Numbered from the stretch's first letter, positions 7,052 to 17,320 are shown. The stretch: DNA of 64,000 bases from Micromonospora ureilytica (GCF_015751765.1 NZ_JADOTX010000001.1:2480001-2544000), one strand, 5' to 3'. Notes: generated from the sequence alone by a model not told the origin. Numbers and translations are program-made.

Positions 7052-9193
7052 ATGGCAGTCAACGCAGCGCCGTCCGGGGAAGCGCCGGCCGGTCGGTTGG
7101 CAGGCCGATGGGTGCCGTGGTTGGTGATTGGCTTGTGGGTGGCGCTGGCAGCGGTCATGGTGCCGTTGAGCGGAAAGTTGAGCTCGGTCACCACCGACAG
7201 TGCCGTGGACACCCTGCCGGCCAGTGCCGAGTCCACCAAGGTGGCGGTGCTGGAGGACAGTCTCCCCGGCGGGGACGACAACACGTTCGTCTTCGTGTAC
7301 CACCGCGCCGGCGGCATGAACGACGCCGACCGCGCGACGGTCGAGCGCCACTACAACACCCTTGCCGAGCGGTACCCGCCGAAGATGGCGGCCGGCGAGG
7401 ACGACGAGGACCCGGCGACGAGACTTTCCACCGACGGCAAGGCGATGATGTTCACCCTCGACGTGAGCACGACCTACGGCGCACCGGAGGCCATCGTCGG
7501 CCCGTTGCGTGACGCCGCGAAGGACCGCCCCTCCGGCCTGGAACTCGACGTGACCGGCCCGGCCGCGATCGACGGCGACATGGACGCTGTCTTCGACGGC
7601 ATCGACCTGCAGGTCTTCCTCACCACCGTCGTCGTCGTCACGCTCCTGCTCATCCTCACCTACCGCAGCCCGGTGTTGTGGTTCATCCCGCTGGTGGCCG
7701 TGGGCGCGGCCGCACTGACCGCGATGGCGACCGTCTACCTGCTCGTCAAGGGCTTCGGCATCGTGGTCAACGACCAGAACTCGGCGCTGCTGACGATCCT
7801 GGTATTCGGCGTCGGCACGGACTACGCGCTGTTGCTCATCGCTCGATATCGGGAGGCACTGCACCACCACGAGAACGTCCGGGTTGCGATGGTCCACGCG
7901 CTACGCGGCGCGGCACCGGCCATCGTCGCGTCCGCGGCCACCGTGGTCGCCGGCCTACTCTGCCTGCTCGTCGCGGACCTGAACAGCACCAGCGGGTTGG
8001 GCCCGATCGGCGCGGCCGGCATCCTGTGCGCCTTGGTGGCCATGCTGACGCTGTTCCCGGCGGTACTCGTGGTGCTCGGCAGGCGGATCTTCTGGCCGGC
8101 CATCCCGCGGTTCAGCAAGGCCGTGGAGGAGAAGCCGGGGCTGTGGGGACGGCTTGGCACCGCCATCAGCCGCCGCCGGTGGGTGGCGACGCTCGGCTCG
8201 CTCGGAGTCCTCGGCGTTCTCGCCATCGGGCTGGCCGGCAACACCGGCGCCCTGCGGGAGCAGGACCAGTTCCTGTCCGCGCCGGAGTCGGTCACCGGCT
8301 TCACCGTTCTCCGCCAGCACTTCCCGGAGCTCGGCGGCCAGCCGATGACGATCTTCACGCGGCCGGCGTACCAGGAGCGGGTGCTCGACCTCGTCAAGGG
8401 CACTCACGGTGTGGCCCTGGCCGTCCCGGGTCAGACCAGCGGTGGCTGGGCCGACATCTCCGTGTTCCCGACGGACGCGCCGGACACCGTCGCAGAGTAC
8501 GACACGATCAAGCGGGTGCGCACCGCCGTGCACGCGGTGAGCGGGGCGGAGGCGATCGTCGGCGGGCCGAGTGCGGAGAACCTCGACACCGAGGTGACCA
8601 CCAGCCGCGACGAGAAGCTGGTGATCCCGCTGGTGCTCGCCGTCGTCCTGATCATCCTCGGGCTGCTGCTGCGCGCGATCGTGGCCCCCCTGGTCCTGAT
8701 GGCCACCGTGATCGTCTCATTCGCCGCAGCCTTCGGCGGCAGCGTGTTCGTCTTCGACACGATCCTCGGGTTCAAAGGTATCGACTATTCGGTGCCGCTA
8801 CTGGCATTCCTGTTCCTGGTGGCGCTCGGCGTCGACTACAACATCTTCCTGGCCAGCCGGGCCCGGGAGGAGACCGTGCGTCTCGGCACCAGAGAGGGCA
8901 TGCTCAAAGCCCTCTCCGCCACCGGTGGCGTCATCACCTCGGCAGGCGTGGTCCTGGCGGCCACATTCGCGGTCCTCGCCACACTTCCGCTGGTGATGCT
9001 GATCGAGGTCGGGTTCCTGGTCGCCTTCGGCGTGCTGCTCGACGCCCTGCTGGTGCGGTCGGTCCTGGTGCCCGCCCTCACCCTGCTGATCGGTCGGCGG
9101 ATCTGGTGGCCGAGTCGGCTATCACGTCCGACGGTGGAGCCGCCGGACGGTCAACAGTCGCTCGCCGACGAGGAGCCCGCGCTGCGACGGTGA
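7052..9193 (+). CDS. MMPL family RND-type transporter
   Basis: 713 residues from ATG 7052, placed 6 nt after GGAGG (7041-7045). The architecture is typical of the family: TM1 near residues 20-40, a porter domain with SAVDTLPASAESTKVAVLED, a block of five TM helices with the FGVGTDYALLLIARYREAL motif, a second porter domain, and a second five-helix block with ALGVDYNIFLASRAREE. The paired GxDYxxFL/GTDYALLL aspartates are the proton-relay signature. It acts at the cytoplasmic membrane, exporting lipids or drugs; the substrate is unknown. A strong terminator follows. Confidence 0.92.
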   Translation: MAVNAAPSGEAPAGRLAGRWVPWLVIGLWVALAAVMVPLSGKLSSVTTDSAVDTLPASAESTKVAVLEDSLPGGDDNTFVFVYHRAGGMNDADRATVERHYNTLAERYPPKMAAGEDDEDPATRLSTDGKAMMFTLDVSTTYGAPEAIVGPLRDAAKDRPSGLELDVTGPAAIDGDMDAVFDGIDLQVFLTTVVVVTLLLILTYRSPVLWFIPLVAVGAAALTAMATVYLLVKGFGIVVNDQNSALLTILVFGVGTDYALLLIARYREALHHHENVRVAMVHALRGAAPAIVASAATVVAGLLCLLVADLNSTSGLGPIGAAGILCALVAMLTLFPAVLVVLGRRIFWPAIPRFSKAVEEKPGLWGRLGTAISRRRWVATLGSLGVLGVLAIGLAGNTGALREQDQFLSAPESVTGFTVLRQHFPELGGQPMTIFTRPAYQERVLDLVKGTHGVALAVPGQTSGGWADISVFPTDAPDTVAEYDTIKRVRTAVHAVSGAEAIVGGPSAENLDTEVTTSRDEKLVIPLVLAVVLIILGLLLRAIVAPLVLMATVIVSFAAAFGGSVFVFDTILGFKGIDYSVPLLAFLFLVALGVDYNIFLASRAREETVRLGTREGMLKALSATGGVITSAGVVLAATFAVLATLPLVMLIEVGFLVAFGVLLDALLVRSVLVPALTLLIGRRIWWPSRLSRPTVEPPDGQQSLADEEPALRR

Positions 9194-9210
9194 GCGCGGC
9201 GGCACGGACG

Positions 9211-9246
9211 AGATCCGGGACGGGGACCCAGTCCCGTCCCGGATCT
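9211..9246. terminator. Strong bidirectional terminator
   Basis: AGATCCGGGACGGG (9211-9224) pairs perfectly with CCCGTCCCGGATCT (9233-9246), a 14-bp stem with an 8-nt loop followed by TTTCC on the plus strand. It separates the MMPL gene from the converging histidine kinase gene. Confidence 0.9.
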
Positions 9247-9297
9247 TTCCATGGGCCCGACGGTCGCCGCCCTTTGGTCCTGCGCCGCCGGGGCGGG

Positions 9298-10749
9298 TCA
9301 GCTCACCGCGGTGTCCTCCCCGGCGGTGAGCCGCGCGATCGGGGCGGGCGGGGCCGCGGCCGGAAGGTCGACCCGAAGCAGCGCCCCACCGCGTACGGAG
9401 CGGGCGACGGTGGCCCGACCGCCGTGAGCGTCGACGACCCGCTGCACGATCGACAGCCCCAAACCGGATCCCGGCAACGCCCGGGCGCTGTCGGCACGGT
9501 AGAACCGGTCGAACACCCGCGGTACGTCGGCGGCGTCGATGCCCGGCCCGGCGTCGTCGACCTCGAGCACCGCCGACGCGCTCTCGGCACGGAGCCGGAC
9601 CTGGACCGGCTGGTCCGCGGGAGACCACTTGCCGGCGTTGTCGATGAGGTTGAGCACCGCCCGCTGGAGCGCGGCGGGACGCCCGCTCACCCACACGGAG
9701 GTCACGTCGAGCGCGACCTCGATGTCGGGCAGGCGGGAACGCGCCCGGGTCGCGGCGGCCACCACCACGTCGGCGAGGTCGAGCAGCTCGGTGCTCTCGT
9801 CGCTGACGTCACCGCGCGCCAGGTCGGTCAGCTCGGCGGCAAGGGTGCTCAACTCGGCGACCTGGGCACCGAGATCGTTGAGCAGCCGGCTCCGACTCTC
9901 CGCCGGCAGTGCGCTGTCCAGGGTGCCGCGCCGATCGAGCCGGATCAGCAGCTCGACGTTGAGGCGCAGGCTGGTGAGCGGGGTCTTGAGCTCGTGGGCG
10001 GCGTCCTCAGCGAGCAGCCGCTGGGCCCGCCGGGAGTCCCGGAGCGCGGTGAGCATGTCGTTGATCGACTGGATCAGCCGCCGTATCTCCCCACCGCCCT
10101 CATCCGGGATGTCGGCGTCGAGATCCTGGGTGCGCGCGACACGTACCGCGGCGGCGGTCAGCCGGTCGATCGGTGCCAGCCCGGTCCGCGCCACGGTCCG
10201 CCCGACAAGGGCGCCACCGACCACGCAGAACAGCCCGATCAGCAGCACGCCCAACCCGAACCGGGTGATCGGGCTGTCGTCGGCGACGCGGGCCACCTGG
10301 ACCGCGCCGTCGCCAGCCCGCAGCGTGTAGATGAGGTAACCGTCGTCGTCGCTGTCGTTCGACTCCATCAGGTCGGCCGACGCGCCCTGCGCCACGCGTC
10401 CGGCGTGCGCGCTGACCGGGGGCAGCGCGGGTTGGCCGGCCGGCGTCCGGGTCGAGCCGTCGGGCAGGACGACCCGCACCAGCCGACCGGATCCGGGATA
10501 CGGGGGTAGCTGGACCTGCGTCAGACCGGCCCGCTCCGCGTTCGTCGCCAGGACGCGGGAGTCGGCGCGCAGCTGATCCTCGGCGGTGTCCTGCAACTCC
10601 CAGTCCAGCAGCTCGATGGCCACCTGCAAGGCCACGAACACGCTGACCGCGATGGCCGTAGCCGCGATCACCGTCAGCCTGGTCCGCAGAGACCGCCGCC
10701 GCCACCATCGGGTCAGACCGCGCGGTTCCCGGCCGGCGGGCCTGCTCAC
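9298..10749 (-). CDS. Two-component sensor histidine kinase (HAMP, HisKA, HATPase_c)
   Basis: 483 residues from GTG at 10749 (overlapping the response regulator stop by 4 nt, so translationally coupled). A TM helix at about residues 25-50 is followed by an extracytoplasmic sensor domain, a second TM ([20 protein letters not shown]), HAMP, the phospho-acceptor H-box ([20 protein letters not shown]), the N-box ([12 protein letters not shown]) and the G-boxes ([18 protein letters not shown]). The overall plan resembles MprB-like kinases of actinobacteria that sense envelope stress. The adjacent MMPL exporter is a plausible target. Confidence 0.93.
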   Translation of the reverse strand: MSRPAGREPRGLTRWWRRRSLRTRLTVIAATAIAVSVFVALQVAIELLDWELQDTAEDQLRADSRVLATNAERAGLTQVQLPPYPGSGRLVRVVLPDGSTRTPAGQPALPPVSAHAGRVAQGASADLMESNDSDDDGYLIYTLRAGDGAVQVARVADDSPITRFGLGVLLIGLFCVVGGALVGRTVARTGLAPIDRLTAAAVRVARTQDLDADIPDEGGGEIRRLIQSINDMLTALRDSRRAQRLLAEDAAHELKTPLTSLRLNVELLIRLDRRGTLDSALPAESRSRLLNDLGAQVAELSTLAAELTDLARGDVSDESTELLDLADVVVAAATRARSRLPDIEVALDVTSVWVSGRPAALQRAVLNLIDNAGKWSPADQPVQVRLRAESASAVLEVDDAGPGIDAADVPRVFDRFYRADSARALPGSGLGLSIVQRVVDAHGGRATVARSVRGGALLRVDLPAAAPPAPIARLTAGEDTAVS

Positions 10750-11438
10750 GGAGGAGTCTCCCGCAACGTGTATCCCAGGCCGCGCAGCGTGTAGATCAAT
10801 CGCGGCTCACCCTCAGCCTCCATCTTGCGACGTAGGTAGCTCACGTATACCTGGAGGTTGTTGGCGGTGGTGCTCATGTCGAAGCCCCAGATCGCCTCGA
10901 ACAGCGCGTCGCGGGTCAAGACCCGGGTCGCGTTGCGCAGGAGGACCTGCAGGAGGGAGAACTCGGTCCGGGTCAGGCGCAGCGGCCGCCCGCCACGCCA
11001 CGCCTCGAACCTGTCGGGATCGAGCCGGACGTCGGCGAACGACAGGATCTGCGACTCCCCGTCGGTCGGCGTCCGCCGGCGCAGCAGGGCCCGCACCCGG
11101 GCCAGCAACTCCTCGGTGGCGAACGGCTTGGGCAGGTAGTCGTCGGCGCCCGCGTCCAGCCCCGCGACCCGGTCGGCGACCTGGTCACGGGCGGTCAGCA
11201 TCAGCACCGGCAGATCCCGACCCGCGGCCCGCAACCGCCGGCAGGTCTCCAGCCCGCCGAGGCGGGGCATCATCACGTCGAGGATCAGCAGATCCAGCGT
11301 GTCACCGCCGGCCTCACCGACCCCGTCGAGCACGGCGAGACCGTTGGCGACGGTGCTTGTGTCGTAACCCTCGACCTGAAGCACCCGCTCCAGCGACTCA
11401 CGGATGGCCGCGTCATCATCCGCGATCATGATCCGCAC
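10746..11438 (-). CDS. OmpR/PhoB-family response regulator (MprA-like)
   Basis: 230 residues from GTG at 11438. The receiver domain has the acidic pocket (IADDD), the phospho-acceptor aspartate in [13 protein letters not shown], the LTAR switch threonine and the KPF lysine. A winged-helix effector domain follows ([46 protein letters not shown]). It forms an operon with the kinase through a 4-nt ATGA-type overlap. Confidence 0.95.
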   Translation of the reverse strand: MRIMIADDDAAIRESLERVLQVEGYDTSTVANGLAVLDGVGEAGGDTLDLLILDVMMPRLGGLETCRRLRAAGRDLPVLMLTARDQVADRVAGLDAGADDYLPKPFATEELLARVRALLRRRTPTDGESQILSFADVRLDPDRFEAWRGGRPLRLTRTEFSLLQVLLRNATRVLTRDALFEAIWGFDMSTTANNLQVYVSYLRRKMEAEGEPRLIYTLRGLGYTLRETPP

Positions 11439-11544
11439 GCCGGACCGCCCCCTTCCAGCCGATGCTTTTGCCGCTCATCGTCCCCGATCAACCTGAGGCC
11501 AGGATTAGAGCGTCGCCGGGGACCGCGCTCTTACGGAACCTGAG

Positions 11545-11700
11545 AAATGGACCAGGCTTCACCCTGCGGACCTACACGCATCTCCTGCCGACCAGCGAGG
11601 ACCGAACGCGGCGCGCCATCGACACCGCGTTCGGTGCGGACCAGGCCGCCGAGGACGGCCCGGAAGCCGCTCACGGCCTGATCATCGTTCAGCGGCCTTC
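11545..11700 (+). pseudogene. Tyrosine recombinase/integrase, C-terminal stub
   Basis: The plus frame reads FTLRTYTHLLPTSEDRTRRA, then IDTAFGADQAAEDGPEAA. TYTHLLPxSEDRTRxAID is the extreme C-terminus of actinobacterial phage/ICE-type tyrosine integrases, including the nucleophilic tyrosine of the box II (TYTH) motif. The catalytic RHxxR part and all of the N-terminus are missing, so this is a relic of an integrated element. No tRNA is seen next to it. The rest of 11439-11738 shows nothing else recognisable. Confidence 0.7.
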
Positions 11701-11738
11701 CGGACGACCTCAGGTGCAGGTCAGGCCACCTGCCCCCG

Positions 11739-14700
11739 TTACTTGGCGTTGAAGTAGTTGGCCTCCGGGTGGTGGACCACGATCGCGTCGGTGGCCTGCT
11801 CCGGCATGAGCTGGAACTCCTCGGACAGCTCGACCCCGATCCGGTCCGCGCCGAGCAGGTCCACGATCTTCGCCCGGTCCTCCAGGTCGGGGCAGGCCGG
11901 GTAGCCGAACGCGTACCGGCAGCCCCGGTAGTCGTTGTGCAGGATGCCGGCCAGATCCGCCGGGTCGTCGTGCCCCAGCGGACGGCCGTCGGGCAGGGTC
12001 ATCTCGGCGCGGATGCGCTGGTGCCAGTATTCGGCGAGGGCCTCGGTGAGCTGCACGGAGAGCCCGTGGACCTCCAGGTAGTCGCGGTACTCGTTGCGGG
12101 CGAACAGCTTCGCCGCGTACTCGCTGACCGGCTGGCCGACGGTGACCAGTTGCAACGCGACCACATCGAGCTGGTCGCCCTGGGGTTTGAAGAAGTCCGC
12201 CAGGCAGAGCCGCCGCTCCTGCCGCTGGCGGGGGAAGGAGAACCGGGCGCGCTCCGCGTGCCCGTTCTCATCGAGCACCACCAGGTCATTGCCTTCGGAG
12301 TACGCGGGGAAGTAGCCGTACACCACGGCTGCCTCAAGGACCTGGTCGGCGATCAGCCGGTCCAGCCAGTACCGCAGGCGCGGCCGGCCCTCGGTCTCGA
12401 CCAGTTCATCGTAGGAGGGTCCGCTACCGCCCCGGGCGCCGCGCAGCCCCCACTGCCCGGAGAAGGTGGCCCGCTCGTCGAGCAGCGCCGCGTAGTCGGC
12501 CATCGGCACGCCCTTGACGACGCGGGTGCCGAAGAACGGCGGGGCGGGCACCGCCACGTCGGCGGCCACGTCGGAGCGGACCGAGGAGTCGTGCAGCTCC
12601 GGCAGCGACGTGGTGACCATCGAGCGCTGCCGTTCCCGGCGCGCCCGCCGGGCCGCGAGAGCCGCCTCCCGCTCCGGGTCGATCACCGGGGCGCCGCCGC
12701 GCTTTGCGGTCATCACCCGGTCCATCAGGGACAGACCCTCGAACGCGTCGCGCGCGTAATGCACCTGCCCGGGGAACGTCGACCGCAGGTCGTCCTCGAC
12801 GTACGCGCGGGTCAGCGCCGCCCCGCCCAGCAGGACGGGCCAACGTTCCGCGACCCCGCGGGTGGCCATCTCGGCCAGGTTCTCCTTCATGATGACTGTG
12901 CTCTTCACCAGCAGCCCGGACATGCCGATCGCGTCGGCTCGGTGCTGCTCGGCGGCGTCCAGGATGGCGCTGATCGGCTGCTTGATGCCGATGTTCACCA
13001 CCTCGTAGCCGTTGTTGGACAGGATGATGTCGACCAGGTTCTTGCCGATGTCGTGCACGTCGCCGCGCACGGTGGCGAGCACGATGCGGCCCTTGCCGCC
13101 GTCCTCGAGGGTCTCCATGTGCGGTTCCAGGTAGGCGACCGCGGTCTTCATCACCTCGGCGGACTGGAGCACGAACGGCAACTGCATCTGGCCGGAGCCG
13201 AACAGCTCGCCGACCACCTTCATGCCGTCCAGCAGGATGTCGTTGATGATCGACAGCGGGGATCGGCCGCCGGCCATCGCCTCGTCCAGGTCGGCCTCCA
13301 GGCCGTTGCGCTCACCGTCGATGATCCGCCGCTTGAGCCGCTCGTCCAGTGGCAGCGCCGCCAGCTCCTGTGCCCGGCTGGCCCGGGCGCTTGTCACGTC
13401 GACGCCCTCGAAGAGCTCCAGGAAACGCTGCACCGGGTCGTACCCCTCGCGGCGCCGGTCGTACACCAGGTCCAGGGCGACCTCGCGCTGCTCGTCGGGG
13501 ATCTTCGACATCGGCAGGATCTTGCTGGCGTGCACGATCGCCGAGGTCAGGCCGGCCTGCACGCACTCGTGCAGGAACACCGAGTTGAGCACCTGCCGGG
13601 CCGCCGGGTTGAGCCCGAAGGAGATGTTCGAGATGCCCAGGGTGAAGTTGACACCCGGGTAACGGCGGGAGATCTCCCGGATCGCCTCGATCGTCTCGAG
13701 GCCGTCGCGGCGGGTCTCCTCCTGCCCGGTGGCGATCGGGAAGGTCAGCGCGTCGATCAGGATGTCGGCGCGGTCCATGCCCCACCGGCCGGTCAGATCG
13801 TCGATCAGCCGGGCCGCGACCCGGACCTTCCACTCCTGGGTACGGGCCTGCCCCTCCTCGTCGATGAGCAGCGCCACCACCGACGCGCCGTGCTCGCGGA
13901 CGATCGGCATCACCCGCGCGTACCGGGATTCGGGGCCGTCGCCGTCCTCGAAGTTCACCGAGTTGACCACACAGCGGCCGCCGAGCATCTCCAACCCGGC
14001 CTCCACCACGTTCGGCTCGGTGGAGTCCAACATGATCGGCAGGGTGGACGCGGTGGCGAACCGGCCGGCCAACTCCCGCATGTCCTGCGTGCCGTCGCGG
14101 CCGACGTAGTCCACGCAGAGGTCGAGTAGGTGCGAGCCGTCGCGCGCCTGGCTGCGGGCGATCTCCACACAGGCGCGCCAGTCGCCGGCGAGCATCGCCT
14201 CCCGGAACGCCTTCGAACCGTTGGCGTTGGTCCGCTCCCCCACCATCAGCACCGACGCGTCCTGGGCGAACGGCACCGGGTGGTACACCGAGGAGACGCC
14301 CGCCTCGTGCTGGGGTTCGCGGGCCGGGGCGGTGACGCCGTGCAGCCGCTCGGACAGCACCCGGATGTGCTCCGGGGTGGTGCCGCAGCAGCCGCCGACC
14401 AGCCCCACGCCGTACTCGGTGATGAACCGGTCCAGGGCCTCGCCCAGCTCCACGGGGCTCAGTGGGAAGTACGCCCCGTCGGCGGTCAGCACCGGCAGGC
14501 CGGCGTTCGGCATCACCGACAGCGGGATGCGGGAGTGTTGCGACAGATAGCGCAGGTGCTCGCTCATCTCGGCCGGGCCGGTCGAGCAGTTGAGCCCGAT
14601 CAGGTCCACGCCGAGCGGCTCGATCGCCGCGAGGGCCGCCCCGATCTCGCTGCCGACCAGCATCGTGCCGGTGGTCTCCACTGCCACGTGACAGATGATC

Positions 14701-15254
14701 GGCACCGACTGACCCAGCTCGGCCATCGCCCGCTTCGACCCGACCACGGCCGCCTTGACCTGGAGCAGGTCCTGGCAGGTCTCGATGATCAGCGCGTCCG
14801 CGCCACCGACGATCAGACCCGCGGCGTTCTCCTGGTAGGCGTCGCGCAGCGTCGAGTAGTCGGCGTGCCCCAGGGTGGGCAGCTTGGTGCCAGGCCCGAT
14901 CGAGCCGAGCACGAACCGGGGACGCTCCGGGGTGCTGGCCGCGTCGGCGGCCTCCCGGGCGATCCGGGCGCCCGCCTCGGACAACTCCCGGATGCGCTGC
15001 GGGATGTCGTACTCGGCGAGGTTGGCGAGGTTGGCGCCGAAGGTGTTGGTCTCCACGCAGTCCGCGCCGGCGGCCAGGTAGGCGTCGTGCACCCCGCGCA
15101 CCACGTCCGGGCGCGTGACGTTGAGGATCTCGTTGCAGCCCTCCAGCCCGTCGAAGTCGTCGAGCGTGAGGTCTGCGGCCTGCAGCATCGTGCCCATCGC
15201 GCCGTCGGCGATGAGAATTCGCTCGGCCAGCACATCCATCAATGAAGTCCGCAC
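11739..15254 (-). CDS. metH: Cobalamin-dependent methionine synthase
   Basis: 1171 residues, the full MetH length for actinobacteria. The homocysteine-binding barrel (residues about 1-310) carries the Zn ligands in GLNCSTGP and GGCCGTTPEH. Next come the pterin-binding domain (SVLMVGERTNANGSKAFREA; INSVNFEDGDG-type core) and the cap domain. The B12-binding Rossmann domain has DVHDIGKN with the cobalt-ligating His, and the C-terminal SAM-reactivation domain includes YRGCRYAFGYPACPDL. It converts homocysteine plus methyl-THF to methionine in the cytoplasm. It is transcribed alone; the short upstream region shows no cobalamin riboswitch. Confidence 0.98.
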   Translation of the reverse strand: MRTSLMDVLAERILIADGAMGTMLQAADLTLDDFDGLEGCNEILNVTRPDVVRGVHDAYLAAGADCVETNTFGANLANLAEYDIPQRIRELSEAGARIAREAADAASTPERPRFVLGSIGPGTKLPTLGHADYSTLRDAYQENAAGLIVGGADALIIETCQDLLQVKAAVVGSKRAMAELGQSVPIICHVAVETTGTMLVGSEIGAALAAIEPLGVDLIGLNCSTGPAEMSEHLRYLSQHSRIPLSVMPNAGLPVLTADGAYFPLSPVELGEALDRFITEYGVGLVGGCCGTTPEHIRVLSERLHGVTAPAREPQHEAGVSSVYHPVPFAQDASVLMVGERTNANGSKAFREAMLAGDWRACVEIARSQARDGSHLLDLCVDYVGRDGTQDMRELAGRFATASTLPIMLDSTEPNVVEAGLEMLGGRCVVNSVNFEDGDGPESRYARVMPIVREHGASVVALLIDEEGQARTQEWKVRVAARLIDDLTGRWGMDRADILIDALTFPIATGQEETRRDGLETIEAIREISRRYPGVNFTLGISNISFGLNPAARQVLNSVFLHECVQAGLTSAIVHASKILPMSKIPDEQREVALDLVYDRRREGYDPVQRFLELFEGVDVTSARASRAQELAALPLDERLKRRIIDGERNGLEADLDEAMAGGRSPLSIINDILLDGMKVVGELFGSGQMQLPFVLQSAEVMKTAVAYLEPHMETLEDGGKGRIVLATVRGDVHDIGKNLVDIILSNNGYEVVNIGIKQPISAILDAAEQHRADAIGMSGLLVKSTVIMKENLAEMATRGVAERWPVLLGGAALTRAYVEDDLRSTFPGQVHYARDAFEGLSLMDRVMTAKRGGAPVIDPEREAALAARRARRERQRSMVTTSLPELHDSSVRSDVAADVAVPAPPFFGTRVVKGVPMADYAALLDERATFSGQWGLRGARGGSGPSYDELVETEGRPRLRYWLDRLIADQVLEAAVVYGYFPAYSEGNDLVVLDENGHAERARFSFPRQRQERRLCLADFFKPQGDQLDVVALQLVTVGQPVSEYAAKLFARNEYRDYLEVHGLSVQLTEALAEYWHQRIRAEMTLPDGRPLGHDDPADLAGILHNDYRGCRYAFGYPACPDLEDRAKIVDLLGADRIGVELSEEFQLMPEQATDAIVVHHPEANYFNAK

Positions 15255-15423
15255 CCGTTCAGGTTAGTGCGATTCGGCCGGACTCCAGGCCCACACTCGG
15301 GCGATCCCCTATTGTGTCAGCGGGATCACCCTGTCTGGTTCGTTCGGGTATGACCGGCTGTCGGAGCGGCCGACCGGCGCGGCCAGCGGGCCGCACCCTC
15401 GCCCTGCACGTAGGCTGGCGGAC

Positions 15424-15519
15424 GTGAAGGACAACAGGGACGCCGCCGTGCCCCACGGTATGACGACCGGGCACGGTCCCGGCGCCAGCCGCGACGAGCA
15501 GGGTGAGGTGACGGCGTGA
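15424..15519 (+). CDS. Possible 31-residue leader peptide coupled to the PAC2 gene
   Basis: GTG at 15424 opens a 31-codon frame (VKDNRDAAVPHG...) whose TGA at 15517-15519 overlaps the GTG start of the PAC2 gene (GTGA arrangement). The geometry suggests translational coupling. There is no recognisable domain, and the frame could be chance in high-GC DNA. Confidence 0.3.
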   Translation: MKDNRDAAVPHGMTTGHGPGASRDEQGEVTA

Positions 15520-16385
15520 CCGAGTTCGACGGACTGCCGGTGCTGCGGTCCCCGGTGGCGATCGCCGCGTTCGAGGGCTGGAATGACGCCGCCGACGCGT
15601 CCACCGCGGCGGTCGAGCACCTGGAGCAGGTCTGGAACGCCCGGCAGATCGCCGAGCTGGATCCGGAGGACTTCTACGACTTCCAGGTCAGCCGGCCCAC
15701 CATCACCATGGCCGACGGGGAGACCCGCCGGGTGGAGTGGCCGACGACCCGCTTCATGGTGGCCAGCCCGGAGGGCACCGACCGGGACGTGGTGCTGATC
15801 CGCGGCATCGAGCCGAGCATGCGCTGGCGGACGTTCTGCGAGCAGGTGCTGGAGATCTGCCACAGCCTGGAGGTGGAACGGGTGGTGCTGCTCGGCGCGT
15901 TGCTGGCCGACGTGCCGTACACCCGGCCACTGCCGATCAGCGGCAGCGCCTCCGACGCACAGGCCGCCGAGCGCTACCAGCTCACCCCCACCCGGTACGA
16001 CGGGCCGACCGGCATCGTCGGCGTGCTGCACGACGCCTGCACCCGCGCCGAGGTGGACGCCGTCTCGTTCTGGGTGCACGTGCCGCACTACGCCAACAAC
16101 CCGCCCTGCCCGAAGGCCACCCTCGCGCTGCTGCACCGCGTCGAGGAGGTCGTCGACCTGCCGGTGCCGATGGCCGACCTGGCCGAGGAGTCGGCCGAGT
16201 GGGAGCAGCGGGTGCGCAGCGCCGCCGAGCAGGACGCCGAGCTGGGCGAGTACGTCCGTGAGCTGGAGGAACGGGTCGGCGACGAGGGGATCACCCCGTT
16301 GACCGGTGACGAGATCGCCCAGGAGTTCGAGAAGTACCTGCGCCGCCGGGGCGGTTCCGCCGGCCCCACCGCCGGCTCCTGGTAG
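15516..16385 (+). CDS. PAC2 family protein (proteasome assembly chaperone-like)
   Basis: 289 residues from GTG 15516. Its opening resembles PAC2 proteins of actinomycetes (VLRSPVAIAAFEGWNDAADA), with later motifs VVLIRGIEPSMRWRTF, LGALLADVPYTRPLPISG, TGIVGVLHDAC and SFWVHVPHYANNPPCPKATLALL. The fold is the PAC2/Cgl2 alpha-beta domain related to archaeal and eukaryotic proteasome-assembly chaperones; the bacterial function is not established. A C-terminal helical tail (EYVRELEERVGDEGITPLTG) follows. It is divergent from metH and ends at a terminator. Confidence 0.9.
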   Translation: MTEFDGLPVLRSPVAIAAFEGWNDAADASTAAVEHLEQVWNARQIAELDPEDFYDFQVSRPTITMADGETRRVEWPTTRFMVASPEGTDRDVVLIRGIEPSMRWRTFCEQVLEICHSLEVERVVLLGALLADVPYTRPLPISGSASDAQAAERYQLTPTRYDGPTGIVGVLHDACTRAEVDAVSFWVHVPHYANNPPCPKATLALLHRVEEVVDLPVPMADLAEESAEWEQRVRSAAEQDAELGEYVRELEERVGDEGITPLTGDEIAQEFEKYLRRRGGSAGPTAGSW

Positions 16386-16398
16386 CACTGTTTCGCTG

Positions 16399-16432
16399 CG
16401 GGCCTTCGGACCTTTTGTGGTTCGAAGGCCCG
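16399..16432 (+). terminator. Rho-independent terminator after the PAC2 gene
   Basis: CGGGCCTTCGGACC (16399-16412) pairs with GGTTCGAAGGCCCG (16419-16432), a 14-bp stem with one mismatch and a 6-nt loop, followed by TTTT. Confidence 0.85.
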
Positions 16433-16508
16433 TTTTCGCGTGTCCGGGGTAGCGCCGTCACACCCGCTGGGGCATCCTAGGAACCTAGATGTGATCAAGG
16501 AGGCGGGT

Positions 16509-17300
16509 GTGCAGATCAATCCCGGGGCCGCCGAGTTCCCGCACCGACAGATCGCCGCGCAGCTCAAGGCCCAGGTCCGCCGCGGCGACTGGGGGCCGGG
16601 CGAGCGGCTGCCGTCCATCCCGGCCATCGCCGAGATGTTCGGCGTCGCCAAGCAGACCGTGCAACGCGCCGTCGACCAGCTGCGGGTCGAGGGCATCCTG
16701 ATCACCAAACCCGGCTCCGGTACGTACGTCCGGGGCACCCGCCGCCGCCTCAACCGCCTCTCCCGAGGCCGGTACGGCGGCTTCCGCGGCTACCACACCG
16801 ATCTGGCCGCCCGATACCGTCAACAACTCGTCTCCGTCGGGCACGCCCCCGCCCCCGCCGAGGTGGCCGACGCCTTCGGCGTGTCCGACGGCACCAACCT
16901 GCTCTGCCGCCGACACCTCGTCCGCACCGACGACTCCCCCGTCGAGGTGGGCGCCTCGTGGTTCCTGCCCCGCGACACCGCCGGCACCTCGCTGGAGCGC
17001 ACCGAGGCGTTCGGCCGGCCGCTCTACCAGGAGGCTGAGGAAGCCACCGGACGGCGGTACGCCTCGGCCACCGACACGATCAGCGCCCGCCAGCCGAGCC
17101 GGGAGGAGGCCGAGACCCTCCAGATCCGACCCGACACCCCCGTGCTGCACCTGCTGCACGTCGCGTACGACGCGCACCACAAGCCGATCGAGGTGTCCCA
17201 GGCGACCTGGCCCGGCCCGATGACCACCCTCACCGAGGAGTACAAGATCCCCGGCCCAACGCCCGACCCGGAACCCGACCCCGGCCTGGTCCTGGGCTAG
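16509..17300 (+). CDS. GntR family transcriptional regulator (HutC/UTRA type)
   Basis: 263 residues from GTG 16509, which lies 5 nt after AAGGAGG (16497-16503). The N-terminal winged HTH (FPHRQIAAQLKAQVRRGDWG; LPSIPAIAEMFGVAKQTVQR) and the GSGTYVRG wing match the GntR family. A UTRA-type ligand domain follows (SFLPRDTAG-like segment; TDTISARQPSREEAETLQI; LHLLHVAYDAHHKPIEVSQA). A ligand-responsive repressor is expected; no target operon is adjacent. Confidence 0.9.
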   Translation: MQINPGAAEFPHRQIAAQLKAQVRRGDWGPGERLPSIPAIAEMFGVAKQTVQRAVDQLRVEGILITKPGSGTYVRGTRRRLNRLSRGRYGGFRGYHTDLAARYRQQLVSVGHAPAPAEVADAFGVSDGTNLLCRRHLVRTDDSPVEVGASWFLPRDTAGTSLERTEAFGRPLYQEAEEATGRRYASATDTISARQPSREEAETLQIRPDTPVLHLLHVAYDAHHKPIEVSQATWPGPMTTLTEEYKIPGPTPDPEPDPGLVLG

Positions 17301-17320
17301 CAAGCGCCCCGCTGCCACTC

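Noticed and set aside
11439..11738. tRNA or att site next to the integrase stub
   Set aside because: No cloverleaf or T-loop-like GGTTCGAATC segment was found.
15255..15423. Possible cobalamin or SAM riboswitch before metH
   Set aside because: The spacer to the divergent gene is short and no B12-box or SAM core segments were seen.
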